A program made the position numbers and the translations under genes. Below, one piece after another: positions 1 to 6,721 of a stretch of DNA of 7,303 nucleotides. The DNA is taken from assembly GCA_002359085.1 (NCBI GenBank), contig DEQB01000065.1, forward strand, positions 1-7,303, written 5' to 3'. This stretch comes from Erysipelothrix sp. UBA3377 (GTDB lineage: Bacteria > Bacillota_I > Bacilli_A > Erysipelotrichales > Erysipelotrichaceae). Below the pieces are notes generated by a model that was not told the origin of the DNA, did not search any database, and saw nothing but the letters and a program-made list of their open reading frames with translations. Each line of letters opens with the position of its first letter. Within the stretch, counting starts at the first letter, position 1.

Positions 1-207
1 ATATTCTCCATCTTTAATCCTTCCTGAATGGGGTCCAATGATCGCATTCAGGTAATAGGGATTATCTTGACTGTAGGTATTCAAATCTTCATACTGAAGG
101 GTTGTCTCAACCCATTCACCATTTCTTAAATACTGCATGCTTAAAATTGAAGCACCCACATCCAAGATACTGATCTTTAAATTCTCATTTTCTAAGTTAT
201 AAATCAT
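1..207 (-). CDS. galM: Aldose 1-epimerase (mutarotase), N-terminal part, runs off the window
   Basis: The first 69 codons are present; the rest lies beyond position 1. The N-terminus resembles the galactose mutarotase fold: DVGASILSM (residues 16-24) matches the early beta strand carrying the family's G-A-x-I, and NAIIGPHSGRIKDGEY (about 54-69) matches the conserved stretch usually written as G-x-x-x-GR-x-x-NRI-x-x-G. Family members interconvert alpha and beta anomers of aldoses in the cytoplasm. ATG is at 207, one base after the upstream TAA. Its ribosome binding site AAGGAG (215-220, 7 nt spacing) lies inside the last codons of the GH127 gene, so translation is probably coupled. As the fourth gene of an arabinosidase operon it likely acts on released arabinose or oligosaccharide ends; that substrate is inference. 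The catalytic His and Glu are outside the window and cannot be checked. Confidence 0.85.
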   Translation of the reverse strand, partial: MIYNLENENLKISILDVGASILSMQYLRNGEWVETTLQYEDLNTYSQDNPYYLNAIIGPHSGRIKDGEY

Positions 208-208
208 C

Positions 209-2077
209 TTAAGACTCCTTATCGATGGGCAACCACACCATCATATCTGTATGCGCTCTGTTGGCCCATAGGTAGTAGGGTATTAAATTGAGAGCACTAC
301 TTGCTTCCAATGCTTCGGGTTCATTGCTATAAAGACTGTCTTGGGTTACCACATATCTGGCACCCACTTCTAAGTTATAACGTCTACCCAATGCATCATT
401 GTGCCATTGTTTGAAAATGGTTGTGGGGTTGACACGATACTTATAAATCGCTTCTTTTTGATCAATGGATTCACCACAATATACAAAGGGTCCATATTGG
501 AAGGCCACTTTGTTTGAATTATGAACAACATTACCGTTGGTATATAAAGTCAAGGGTTCATAATCCATTTCCGTAGTAATGGTATAGGTCCCTTCTGCCA
601 ACCAAATCACATTATCCACGACGGTTCCATTCAATCTAACTTTAATATATTTTGCCCATTGTGGTTTTCTAAAGCGCAAATTAAAGCTGCCTTTTTTAAT
701 GGTAATCTCAAAAGTATTATCGACACTCTTGGGGAAGCTACTCAATTGTGTTACTTTAATATCTTCATCTTCATAATGCGCATCTGCATACATATGAATA
801 TAGAATTCATTTTCAATTCTTGTATAGAAGTATGAATCAATAGATGCAATGGTTCTTGAGATATTGGGTGGGCAACATGCACATCCCAACCACTCTGGTC
901 TCTGTCCTTTCACATGTCCCTTATCAGGTGTGTAACGGTCTTTGATGTATTCCAAGGGGTTCACATAGTAGAAGTGTTTACCATCTTGGCTCATCCCCGC
1001 TAACATCCCGTTGTATAAAGCACGTTCCAAGACATCAATGAAACGATTGTCTGGTTTAAGTTTGAATAAACGTTGCGCCGTATTGACCATTCCAATTGCG
1101 GCACATGTTTCACAGTACATGGTGTCATTGGGGAGTTCATAACCATCCGCAAAGGATTCACCATGAACCGTTTGTCCAACCCCTCCGGTCACATACATCT
1201 TACGTTTCACAATATCATCCCATAACGTCATAACCGCATCTTCCATGGCTTGGTCATTTTGGTGTAACGCCAAGTCTGCCATGGCCTCCATCATATAGAG
1301 CATACGAACCGCATGGCCCTTGGCTTCTTTTTGATGGATGGGTTGATCATACGCTTGTAGATAATCAAGGTTGGTAAAAGGATCTTGACCCAGTGCTTCC
1401 TTTTGTTTGTTGTAAAATAAAGGATCTTTACCCCTTACATCAATAAAGTAACGACTCAAATCAAGGTATTTTACATCATTTGTATAGTTGTATAACTTAA
1501 TCAGTGCCAGTTCAATCTCCTGGTGACCATCAGCCCCTTCAATCTTACCCACACCAAAGTGTGCCATGATATGGTCTACATATCGTTTCGACACTTCCAG
1601 TAGTGTTTCATTCCCCGTTGCTTTAGCATAAGCGACCGCTGCTTCAATTAAGTGTCCCGCATTATACAGTTCATGACTACGATCCAGTTCTTTATATTTG
1701 AGGTGCGGTGCACGCAATTGATAGTAAGTTGAGAGATAACCGTCTTGATCTTGTGCTTGTTCAATAATATCAATCACACTATCGACTCTTGTTTTCAGTG
1801 CTTCATCATCAAAGTTTTCTAAAGTGTAAGCTGCTGTTTCAATCCATTTATAGACATCCGTATCTTGAAACCACCAACCATAATGTTCGCCTTCCATCAG
1901 TCCTGCCGCTATTTTAAGGTTTGTGATGGCTTGAGAACGTTCACTGGGTAAGCTGGCATCTTCTCTTTCCGCTTCAATTTTAATATCTGCTTCATCCAAC
2001 ATCACCAAGTATTGGTAATCGAGTACCACATCTTTAATCAGTTTTTTGTACTTTTCCCAAAATCCTTGATTTACCAT
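209..2077 (-). CDS. GH127 (DUF1680) beta-L-arabinofuranosidase-like enzyme
   Basis: A 622-residue protein of the family typified by Bifidobacterium longum HypBA1, which releases arabinose from beta-linked arabinofuranosides such as those on plant hydroxyproline-rich glycoproteins. The N-terminal two thirds is an (alpha/alpha)6-type helical domain (SHELYNAGHLIEAAVAY, about 134-150); the last third is beta-rich. Active-site residues known from HypBA1 are all visible: E307 in HGESFADGY (acid/base position), E323 and C325 in YCETCA (zinc ligands), and the pair C401-C402 in CACCPPN, one the nucleophile and the other a zinc ligand. There is no signal peptide, so it is probably cytoplasmic. The start at 2077 is preferred over an in-frame ATG at 2116, because AAAGGAG precedes it and the longer start would lie within an intercistronic hairpin. 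It is the third gene of the operon. Relatives in DUF1680 have varied specificities, so the exact substrate is not certain. Confidence 0.9.
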   Translation of the reverse strand: MVNQGFWEKYKKLIKDVVLDYQYLVMLDEADIKIEAEREDASLPSERSQAITNLKIAAGLMEGEHYGWWFQDTDVYKWIETAAYTLENFDDEALKTRVDSVIDIIEQAQDQDGYLSTYYQLRAPHLKYKELDRSHELYNAGHLIEAAVAYAKATGNETLLEVSKRYVDHIMAHFGVGKIEGADGHQEIELALIKLYNYTNDVKYLDLSRYFIDVRGKDPLFYNKQKEALGQDPFTNLDYLQAYDQPIHQKEAKGHAVRMLYMMEAMADLALHQNDQAMEDAVMTLWDDIVKRKMYVTGGVGQTVHGESFADGYELPNDTMYCETCAAIGMVNTAQRLFKLKPDNRFIDVLERALYNGMLAGMSQDGKHFYYVNPLEYIKDRYTPDKGHVKGQRPEWLGCACCPPNISRTIASIDSYFYTRIENEFYIHMYADAHYEDEDIKVTQLSSFPKSVDNTFEITIKKGSFNLRFRKPQWAKYIKVRLNGTVVDNVIWLAEGTYTITTEMDYEPLTLYTNGNVVHNSNKVAFQYGPFVYCGESIDQKEAIYKYRVNPTTIFKQWHNDALGRRYNLEVGARYVVTQDSLYSNEPEALEASSALNLIPYYLWANRAHTDMMVWLPIDKES

Positions 2078-2087
2078 TTTTATTAAT

Positions 2088-2094
2088 CTCCTTT
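2088..2094 (-). promoter_or_regulatory. Ribosome binding site deciding the GH127 start
   Basis: AAAGGAG on the minus strand, 10 nt before the ATG at 2077. It supports this start over the upstream in-frame ATG at 2116, which has no such site. Confidence 0.8.
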
Positions 2095-2098
2095 TATC

Positions 2099-2138
2099 AA
2101 ATAAAAGCCAACACACATTTATGATTGAGTTGGCTTTT
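2099..2138 (-). terminator. Intercistronic hairpin with U-rich tail (attenuator or partial terminator)
   Basis: On the minus strand AAAAGCCAAC (2129-2138) is followed after a 16-nt loop by its exact complement GTTGGCTTTT (2103-2112), then ATTT, giving a 10-bp stem with a TTTTATTT tail. It begins 8 bases after the GH51 stop codon and ends just before the GH127 ribosome binding site. The long loop and half-AT stem suggest a weak or partial terminator, or an mRNA processing or stability element that separates the first two genes of the operon from the last two. No promoter of good quality is visible after it, so complete termination seems unlikely. Confidence 0.55.
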
Positions 2139-2145
2139 TGGTTTC

Positions 2146-3588
2146 TTATAACTTAATTTCAAATGACGCAACAGACTTTGAAGGTAAGTTAATCTTTAAA
2201 ACATTGCCTTCAACTGTATAGTCACTGAATTCTAATTTCCTAACAACCTCTGGATTATCAAATGTGTTGTGCGCATCCAGTGTTTCACCCGTAATATAGT
2301 AAGCATTGATACGCTTGATTTCAGAATCCAAAGTATAGGTTAGGGTTGTGTCTTCTTCATGGTGGAAGTTACTGACCGATACCGTTACTGTGTTATCTTT
2401 GATCGAAGCTGTTTGTGTCACAAACTCCATATCGCTTCCATGAATATCCAAGCTTGTAGCATCATGGTGGTTCTTATAGAGTTCAAACACAAAATAGGTG
2501 GGTGTTAAAATCATTTTTTCTTTATCCGTTAAAATCATGGATTGAAGTACGTTCACCATTTGTGCAATATTCGCCATATGCACACGATCTGCGTGTTTGT
2601 GGAATATGTTTAGAGTAATGGCCGCAACCATCGCATCACGAATGGTATTTTGTTGGTAAAGGAAACCTGGATTGGTTCCTTTTTCAATATCCAACCATGA
2701 ACCCCATTCATCCACAATCAAACCAATGCGTTTTTCTGGATCGTATTTGTCCATAATTTGAGAATGCTTCGTAATCAGTTCATCCATCTTGGCTGCACTG
2801 TCCAGAAGGGAGTACCATTCATTGACAGGAAAACCCGTAGCGGGACGTTTGTTCAACCAAACATCCGCCAAAGCATAATGGTGTAAGCTGATCCCATCCA
2901 TATACGGTGCCGCTTTTTGCATCATGACTTCCATCCAGTGGTAGTCATCCACATTGGGTCCACAGGCAATCTTATAAATCTTTTCAGGTCCATATTGACG
3001 CACATACGTTTGGTATTGTCGATAATTTTCAGCATAGAACTCAGCGGTCATGTTACCACCACAACCCCAACTTTCGTTACCTACCCCAAAGTATTGAACA
3101 CGCCACGGTTCTTCACGTCCATTTTGACGTCTTAAATCTGCCATGGGAGATTCACCAGGCATGGTCATGTATTCAATCCATTCTGACATTTCACGAACAC
3201 TACCACTGCCCACATTCCCATTGACGTAAGCTTCAGTGCCAAGTTGTTCAATGAGTTCAAAGAATTCATGGGTACCAAAGTGATTGTTTTCAGTTAAACC
3301 ACCCCAGTGTGTGTTGACCATTTTCTTTCTTTGTTCCTTAGGACCAATCCCATCCATCCAATGATACTCATCCGCAAAACAGCCTCCGGGCCATCTTAAA
3401 ACAGGTACGGATAGATTGCGTAATGCTTGCACCACATCTTGACGGATGCCATTGATATTCTCAATCTCTGAGTCTTTTCCAACCCAGATACCTTCATAAA
3501 TACAACGGCCCAAATGTTCCGCAAACTGGCCATAGATATGTTTACTAATTCTCGGTCCATTATCTTTTGAATTGATTAAATATTTCAT
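2146..3588 (-). CDS. abfA: GH51 alpha-L-arabinofuranosidase
   Basis: A 480-residue intracellular-type GH51 enzyme that removes terminal non-reducing alpha-L-arabinofuranose from arabino- and arabinoxylo-oligosaccharides. The TIM barrel fills roughly residues 10-380, with a C-terminal beta-sandwich after that. Family landmarks are clear: LRWPGGCFADEYHW (64-77), the acid/base Glu172 in GVGNESWGCGG, HHYAL (236-240), and the nucleophile Glu294 in VDEWGSW. The length is near the usual 500 and no signal peptide is present. ATG at 3588 has AAGGGAG (3596-3602) 7 nt before it, overlapping the stop codon of the GH43 gene, so the two are likely co-translated. It is the second gene of the arabinoside operon. 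The family is very secure; some GH51 members act on other substrates (endoglucanase or xylosidase side activities), but this motif set is typical of arabinofuranosidases. Confidence 0.95.
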   Translation of the reverse strand: MKYLINSKDNGPRISKHIYGQFAEHLGRCIYEGIWVGKDSEIENINGIRQDVVQALRNLSVPVLRWPGGCFADEYHWMDGIGPKEQRKKMVNTHWGGLTENNHFGTHEFFELIEQLGTEAYVNGNVGSGSVREMSEWIEYMTMPGESPMADLRRQNGREEPWRVQYFGVGNESWGCGGNMTAEFYAENYRQYQTYVRQYGPEKIYKIACGPNVDDYHWMEVMMQKAAPYMDGISLHHYALADVWLNKRPATGFPVNEWYSLLDSAAKMDELITKHSQIMDKYDPEKRIGLIVDEWGSWLDIEKGTNPGFLYQQNTIRDAMVAAITLNIFHKHADRVHMANIAQMVNVLQSMILTDKEKMILTPTYFVFELYKNHHDATSLDIHGSDMEFVTQTASIKDNTVTVSVSNFHHEEDTTLTYTLDSEIKRINAYYITGETLDAHNTFDNPEVVRKLEFSDYTVEGNVLKINLPSKSVASFEIKL

Positions 3589-3600
3589 CTATATACTCCC

Positions 3601-4545
3601 TTATTTCACTGGTATTCCAAATACAGGTAAACCATTTTCATCCCAGTCAAACTTTTGAACGCGTGCGTGACGGTTGGGATTGTTTAATGGATCGCCTTCA
3701 TTGGCCATGGTCGGTCTTGCGTGATACACCAGTAAGTCATGGGTATCTGTTTCATCGCGTGTGAATGAGTTGTGTCCCGGTCCAAATTGACTGTTCTCTT
3801 CAGAAGACACAAAGACAGGTTCACTGGATTTATGCCATGAGTAACCATCCAATAAATCCGCATCACGATATGCCCAAAGCATACCCATCTTATACGTATG
3901 GTCTGTAGCACTGGCTGAATAGGTAATGATTACCTTATCATCCTTCACAATCGCTGCTGCCCCTTCATTCACTCTAAAGCCTTCACATTCCCAATCGAAT
4001 TCAGGTACTGATAATAATAGAATTTTACCTTTTAGTGTCCATGGATTTTCCATTTCTGATATATATAGATTAGAGTTATTGGTGATGGCGGGTTCTAATT
4101 GACACCACACATAATACAATTTGTCGTCCAACTCAAAGGCTGTACCATCAATCGCAAAACTTTTTTGATGGGTTGTAATTTTACCCTTCTCAACCCATGT
4201 ACCTTCAAGTGGGTTGTCCGCATCACATTCAATCACAAACATATTGTGATGATAATCCTTATCACGAATGAATGCATGATTACTTGCGGCATAGTAGATA
4301 TACCATTTTCCTTGGATGAAATGAATTTCTGGAGCCCAAACCAATTCGCTTTGTTCCCCTTCATCATGGGCATGCCATACGGTCGCAATCTCTCCATTCT
4401 CCAAACCATTTAAGGTCTTTGAACGGCGTACTTCGATACTCTGGTAGCCAGGTACTGAACCTGTAAAGTAATAATAGCCATCGGTATGTTTGTATACCCA
4501 AGGGTCTGCTCTTTCTATTACGATTGGATTGTTGTATTCCGTCAT
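3601..4545 (-). CDS. GH43 family glycosidase, probable exo-alpha-L-arabinofuranosidase
   Basis: A 314-residue single-domain protein with the GH43 five-bladed beta-propeller pattern. The three catalytic carboxylates are in expected places: general base Asp14 in ERADPWVY, pKa-modulating Asp133 in FAIDGTAFE, and general acid Glu194 in RVNEGAAAI. GPGHNSFT (255-262) carries the conserved central His of the family. There is no signal peptide, so it likely acts in the cytoplasm on imported oligosaccharides. The start at 4545 is chosen because AAGGAGG lies 9 nt upstream; the longer reading frame to 4599 would begin at about the -10 box of the promoter. It is the first gene of the operon, 12 nt from GH51. 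The sequence looks most like the GH43 subfamilies with exo-alpha-1,5-L-arabinofuranosidase activity; beta-xylosidase cannot be excluded from sequence alone. Confidence 0.9.
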   Translation of the reverse strand: MTEYNNPIVIERADPWVYKHTDGYYYFTGSVPGYQSIEVRRSKTLNGLENGEIATVWHAHDEGEQSELVWAPEIHFIQGKWYIYYAASNHAFIRDKDYHHNMFVIECDADNPLEGTWVEKGKITTHQKSFAIDGTAFELDDKLYYVWCQLEPAITNNSNLYISEMENPWTLKGKILLLSVPEFDWECEGFRVNEGAAAIVKDDKVIITYSASATDHTYKMGMLWAYRDADLLDGYSWHKSSEPVFVSSEENSQFGPGHNSFTRDETDTHDLLVYHARPTMANEGDPLNNPNRHARVQKFDWDENGLPVFGIPVK

Positions 4546-4554
4546 TTTATATGT

Positions 4555-4561
4555 CCTCCTT
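4555..4561 (-). promoter_or_regulatory. Consensus ribosome binding site deciding the GH43 start
   Basis: AAGGAGG on the minus strand, 9 nt before ATG at 4545. This is a full anti-Shine-Dalgarno match and rules against the longer in-frame start at 4599. Confidence 0.9.
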
Positions 4562-4569
4562 ATATGTTT

Positions 4570-4583
4570 GCGGTTGATACCGC
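4570..4583 (-). repeat. Perfect inverted repeat in the operon leader
   Basis: GCGGT and ACCGC flank a 4-nt spacer (minus strand GCGGTATCAACCGC). It lies in the predicted 5' untranslated leader, 8 nt upstream of the GH43 ribosome binding site, and overlaps the cre-like site. It could fold as a short hairpin in mRNA or be half of a protein-binding palindrome. Confidence 0.5.
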
Positions 4584-4588
4584 TTATA
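4575..4588 (-). promoter_or_regulatory. Candidate cre site (CcpA) in the arabinoside operon leader
   Basis: Minus strand TATAAGCGGTATCA matches 12 of 14 positions of the cre consensus as I recall it (TGWAARCGYTWWCA). Its centre lies about 10 bases after the expected transcription start, where bound CcpA would block elongation or open-complex formation. This predicts glucose repression of the operon. The mismatches are A for G at position 2 and G for Y at position 9. Confidence 0.5.
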
Positions 4589-4598
4589 TCTAACTTCA

Positions 4599-4626
4599 AT
4601 TATAAAGACTTATACGTATATGTCAA
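4599..4626 (-). promoter_or_regulatory. Sigma-A-type promoter of the arabinoside operon
   Basis: On the minus strand an exact TTGACA (4621-4626) and an exact TATAAT (4599-4604) are separated by 16 bp. Transcription would start near 4592, leaving a leader of about 47 nt before the GH43 ATG. Such a strong promoter needs a repressor to be regulated, and an AraR-like box covers its spacer. Confidence 0.9.
4608..4623. promoter_or_regulatory. AraR-like operator, promoter-overlapping copy
   Basis: The 16-bp ACTTATACGTATATGT (plus strand) contains the perfect palindrome TATACGTATA and fits the pattern of Bacillus AraR operators (ATTTGTACGTACAAAT as I recall it) at 11 of 16 positions on the minus-strand reading. 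It covers the promoter spacer and half of the -35 box, so a bound repressor would exclude RNA polymerase. Confidence 0.6.
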
Positions 4627-4660
4627 CGCAAAAACAGGTATTTTATCGGTTTTACACCAT

Positions 4661-4676
4661 ACTTGTGCGTACATAT
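4661..4676. promoter_or_regulatory. AraR-like operator, upstream copy
   Basis: ACTTGTGCGTACATAT (plus strand) shares 12 of 16 positions with the promoter-proximal box in the same orientation. Its minus-strand reading ATATGTACGCACAAGT matches the recalled AraR consensus at 13 of 16 positions. It lies 53 bp, centre to centre, from the other box, close to five helical turns, which would suit cooperative binding with DNA looping as described for AraR in Bacillus subtilis. Confidence 0.6.
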
Positions 4677-4697
4677 TTTAAATTGGTACCCACACAT

Positions 4698-4722
4698 AAA
4701 AAAATCCTACGCATAGGATTTT
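4698..4722 (-). terminator. Intrinsic terminator after the UPF0303 gene
   Basis: Minus strand AAAATCCTA (4714-4722), loop TGCG, TAGGATTTT (4701-4709), then more T, giving a 9-bp stem and a run of seven T in total. The 5' arm starts inside the TAA stop codon of the UPF0303 gene. It separates the PTS unit from the arabinoside operon. Confidence 0.9.
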
Positions 4723-5110
4723 AGTCAATCAAACTTTGAGTCGCAAGTGCATGGTCTTCTTGGGGAGAAAGACCGGTTACACTTACAACTCCCAACAGAT
4801 GTCCCGTTTCACTCTTAATACAGACGGATCCAGGTGTGATTGTATAGTCTTTTAAATCCAAACCATACTTTAGGGCAAACCCGGATTCATCGCCATGATT
4901 CTTTTCATAGAGATCAAGGGTATCCATTTCGAAACGCAAGGCCGCATTTCTTTTACGACGTATCCAATTGGCCTTATCCAAAGATAAGTTCAACGGATGG
5001 TATAATACAAGGCTTTTATTGAGACTGTGGATCTCATAGGCGATGGGATGCGTCGCACTTAACGCATCCAATTTACCTTTTATCTTGAGTACTTTTTCTT
5101 GAGTCAACAT
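4721..5110 (-). CDS. UPF0303 / HbpS-like (PF03928-type) small protein
   Basis: A 129-residue cytoplasmic protein. NWIRRKRNAALRF (48-60) and VSVTGLSPQEDHAL (109-122) are characteristic of UPF0303, a branch of the HbpS/GlcG-like (heme-degrading domain) superfamily. The molecular role of UPF0303 proteins is not established. It is shorter than the usual 150-170 residues because the N-terminal helix region is reduced, and the normally conserved HGGSFPI-like segment reads TPGSVCI here (92-98), so any cofactor site may differ. Its ATG overlaps the stop codon of the PTS permease gene by one base (TAATG) and no clear ribosome binding site precedes it, which points to translation by reinitiation and a job linked to the imported sugar. 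A direct role in sugar metabolism is inference only. Confidence 0.85.
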   Translation of the reverse strand: MLTQEKVLKIKGKLDALSATHPIAYEIHSLNKSLVLYHPLNLSLDKANWIRRKRNAALRFEMDTLDLYEKNHGDESGFALKYGLDLKDYTITPGSVCIKSETGHLLGVVSVTGLSPQEDHALATQSLID

Positions 5111-6699
5111 TAATCGTGGCCCAAAATATCTTTTACACGCGTCGCAATATTCACAACACGGGGTCCATAGATAATTTGGAAGTGATTGTCCGCACGCACC
5201 ACACCTGAAGCATCTAAATGATCAGTCCAAAGTGTATCTGAAGCCACTTGGCTGCCGTCTTTAACTTCGACACGTAAACGGGTTGCACAATTTGTGACAC
5301 TCACAATATTGTCGGCCCCGCCCAAAGCAGTGACGATTTCCGTTTCAAAAGTCGCATCTTTTGAAGCTTCTTCTTTCAAAGCTTGGTATTCCTTTTTACT
5401 CATTAACTTCGCTTCATCGTCTTTACGTCCTGGTGTGTTTAAGTCCCATTTTTTAATAAAGAACTTGAAGATCACATAGTATAGCACGAAAGCCAGAGGC
5501 AACAAGAAGATCAATGACATCGCATGGACTTTATGTGGTTGTAATAAGTTGGGAATCATAAAGAGCAAGGCATGACCATTGATTGAAATCTTAAACACTT
5601 CTGCTAAGACATACATCAATCCTGTTAAAGGCGCATAAACTAAGAAGTAAAGTTGTGGTGCTAAGAATAAGAACGTATATTCAATCGGTTCAGAAACACC
5701 CACTAAGGCCAACGTTAAGACTGCAGGCACTAAGAGTGACGCTACTTTACGTTTGTTTTCTGATTTAGAAAGTTTATACATTGCGAAGGCTGCACCTGGT
5801 AATCCTGCCAACTGGAAGAGAATCCGTCCTGTGGTAAAGTTACGGGTAATATAACCAGTTGCACTGGCACTTCCTGCCTGTCCAACGATAATATTTCTAA
5901 CCCCTTCATAAAGCACACCATCAATCACCATGGTACCACCCACAGCAGAGTATTCAATAGGGAAAGCAATAAGGTGGTGAATACCAAAGGGCAAGAGAAG
6001 TTTGTCCAATGTACCAAATACGAAGGTTCCCAAGAGTCCTGATCCTGAGATGAAGCCAGTTACACTTGCCAATGCACTTGCAACATAAGGCCATACCACA
6101 TAAGTAACTGCTGCCAAAGGCACCGATAGAACAGTTACCATGATGATAACAAACTTCGTACCACCAAAGAATGAGAACATGGATGGCAACTCTGTATCCA
6201 CGAATTTATTGTGAATCCATGCTGCAGACAATCCCGCAATCAATCCTGAGAAGATTCCCATGTTGTAGTTAAAGATTCCCAAATGGGATCCCCACAACGC
6301 ATTGAAATTAAGGGCTGCTTCTTGAGTATATCCAGATGAGACGAGCGCTTCTATTGCTGTAGTGGCTTGTGTCCATCCGTTGAAACCTGCAATGCCTTCA
6401 ATGCCTTTAATATAAGACATATAAAGTACAACACCCGCAAAGGCTGCCCAACCTTTTTCCTTTTTAGCCAAGGAGAAGGCAATACCAATTGCGAACCAAA
6501 TTTGAAGGTTGTTCATAAACATAAATCCAAGATTGGTAAACATTTGGAAAATCAGTGAAATGAAACTGCCTTCAGGCAATATATAGTTAGTAACTGCGGA
6601 ACCAATCCCTACATAGAAACCTACTAACACTAAGAGGATAATAGGAACCATCATGGCACCCGCAAACGTTTGAAGTTTTGATTGAATCTTTTTAAACAT
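5110..6699 (-). CDS. PTS permease IICB, glucose superfamily, MalX/MalP-like (maltose/glucose type)
   Basis: A 529-residue membrane protein that would import and phosphorylate a sugar using phosphate passed from a IIA protein. The IIC domain (about 1-415) has some ten hydrophobic segments, with LLLPFGIHHLIAFP (234-247) and GVSEPIEYTFLF (334-345), conserved sugar-site regions of the family. After a linker starting NTPGRKD, the IIB domain (about 450-529) carries the phosphorylated Cys471 in TNCATRLRV. No IIA domain is fused, so a separate IIA-Glc must serve. Motifs such as LAGLPGAAFAMYKLSKSENK are closest in my memory to E. coli MalX and related alpha-glucoside permeases; the sugar itself is not certain. 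The start at 6699 is preferred to 6708, whose ATG would overlap the AAAGGA ribosome binding site. It is followed by the overlapping UPF0303 gene. Confidence 0.92.
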   Translation of the reverse strand: MFKKIQSKLQTFAGAMMVPIILLVLVGFYVGIGSAVTNYILPEGSFISLIFQMFTNLGFMFMNNLQIWFAIGIAFSLAKKEKGWAAFAGVVLYMSYIKGIEGIAGFNGWTQATTAIEALVSSGYTQEAALNFNALWGSHLGIFNYNMGIFSGLIAGLSAAWIHNKFVDTELPSMFSFFGGTKFVIIMVTVLSVPLAAVTYVVWPYVASALASVTGFISGSGLLGTFVFGTLDKLLLPFGIHHLIAFPIEYSAVGGTMVIDGVLYEGVRNIIVGQAGSASATGYITRNFTTGRILFQLAGLPGAAFAMYKLSKSENKRKVASLLVPAVLTLALVGVSEPIEYTFLFLAPQLYFLVYAPLTGLMYVLAEVFKISINGHALLFMIPNLLQPHKVHAMSLIFLLPLAFVLYYVIFKFFIKKWDLNTPGRKDDEAKLMSKKEYQALKEEASKDATFETEIVTALGGADNIVSVTNCATRLRVEVKDGSQVASDTLWTDHLDASGVVRADNHFQIIYGPRVVNIATRVKDILGHD

Positions 6700-6707
6700 A
6701 AAGACCA

Positions 6708-6713
6708 TCCTTT
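6708..6713 (-). promoter_or_regulatory. Ribosome binding site deciding the PTS permease start
   Basis: AAAGGA, 8 nt before the ATG at 6699. The alternative ATG at 6708 overlaps this site and has no site of its own, so the protein begins MFKKIQSK. Confidence 0.75.
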
Positions 6714-6721
6714 CTAACCAA

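Noticed and set aside
2078..2116. Thirteen-residue N-terminal extension of the GH127 protein
   Set aside because: The upstream ATG lies within the intercistronic hairpin and lacks a ribosome binding site, while the ATG at 2077 has AAAGGAG.
2917..3135. Plus-strand open frame of 72 codons opposite the GH51 gene
   Set aside because: It lies wholly antisense to a well-supported GH51 coding region that includes the acid/base Glu motif, and the product has no recognisable features.
3684..3911. Minus-strand 75-codon frame inside the GH43 gene in another frame
   Set aside because: Shadow of the GH43 gene; the GH43 frame carries the GPGHNSFT motif there.
4099..4413. Plus-strand 104-codon frame
   Set aside because: Antisense shadow of the GH43 gene, with a cysteine- and histidine-rich product resembling no family.
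4546..4599. Eighteen-residue N-terminal extension of the GH43 protein
   Set aside because: It would start at the promoter -10 box, upstream of the expected transcription start.
4490..4681. Plus-strand 63-codon frame with a hydrophobic stretch, across the control region
   Set aside because: It overlaps the GH43 start, the promoter and both AraR-like boxes; the hydrophobic segment arises from AT-rich DNA.
4546..4720. Riboswitch or structured regulatory RNA in the largest intergenic region
   Set aside because: Only one short 5-bp hairpin is visible in a leader of about 47 nt, too short for known riboswitch classes; the rest is explained by promoter and operator elements.
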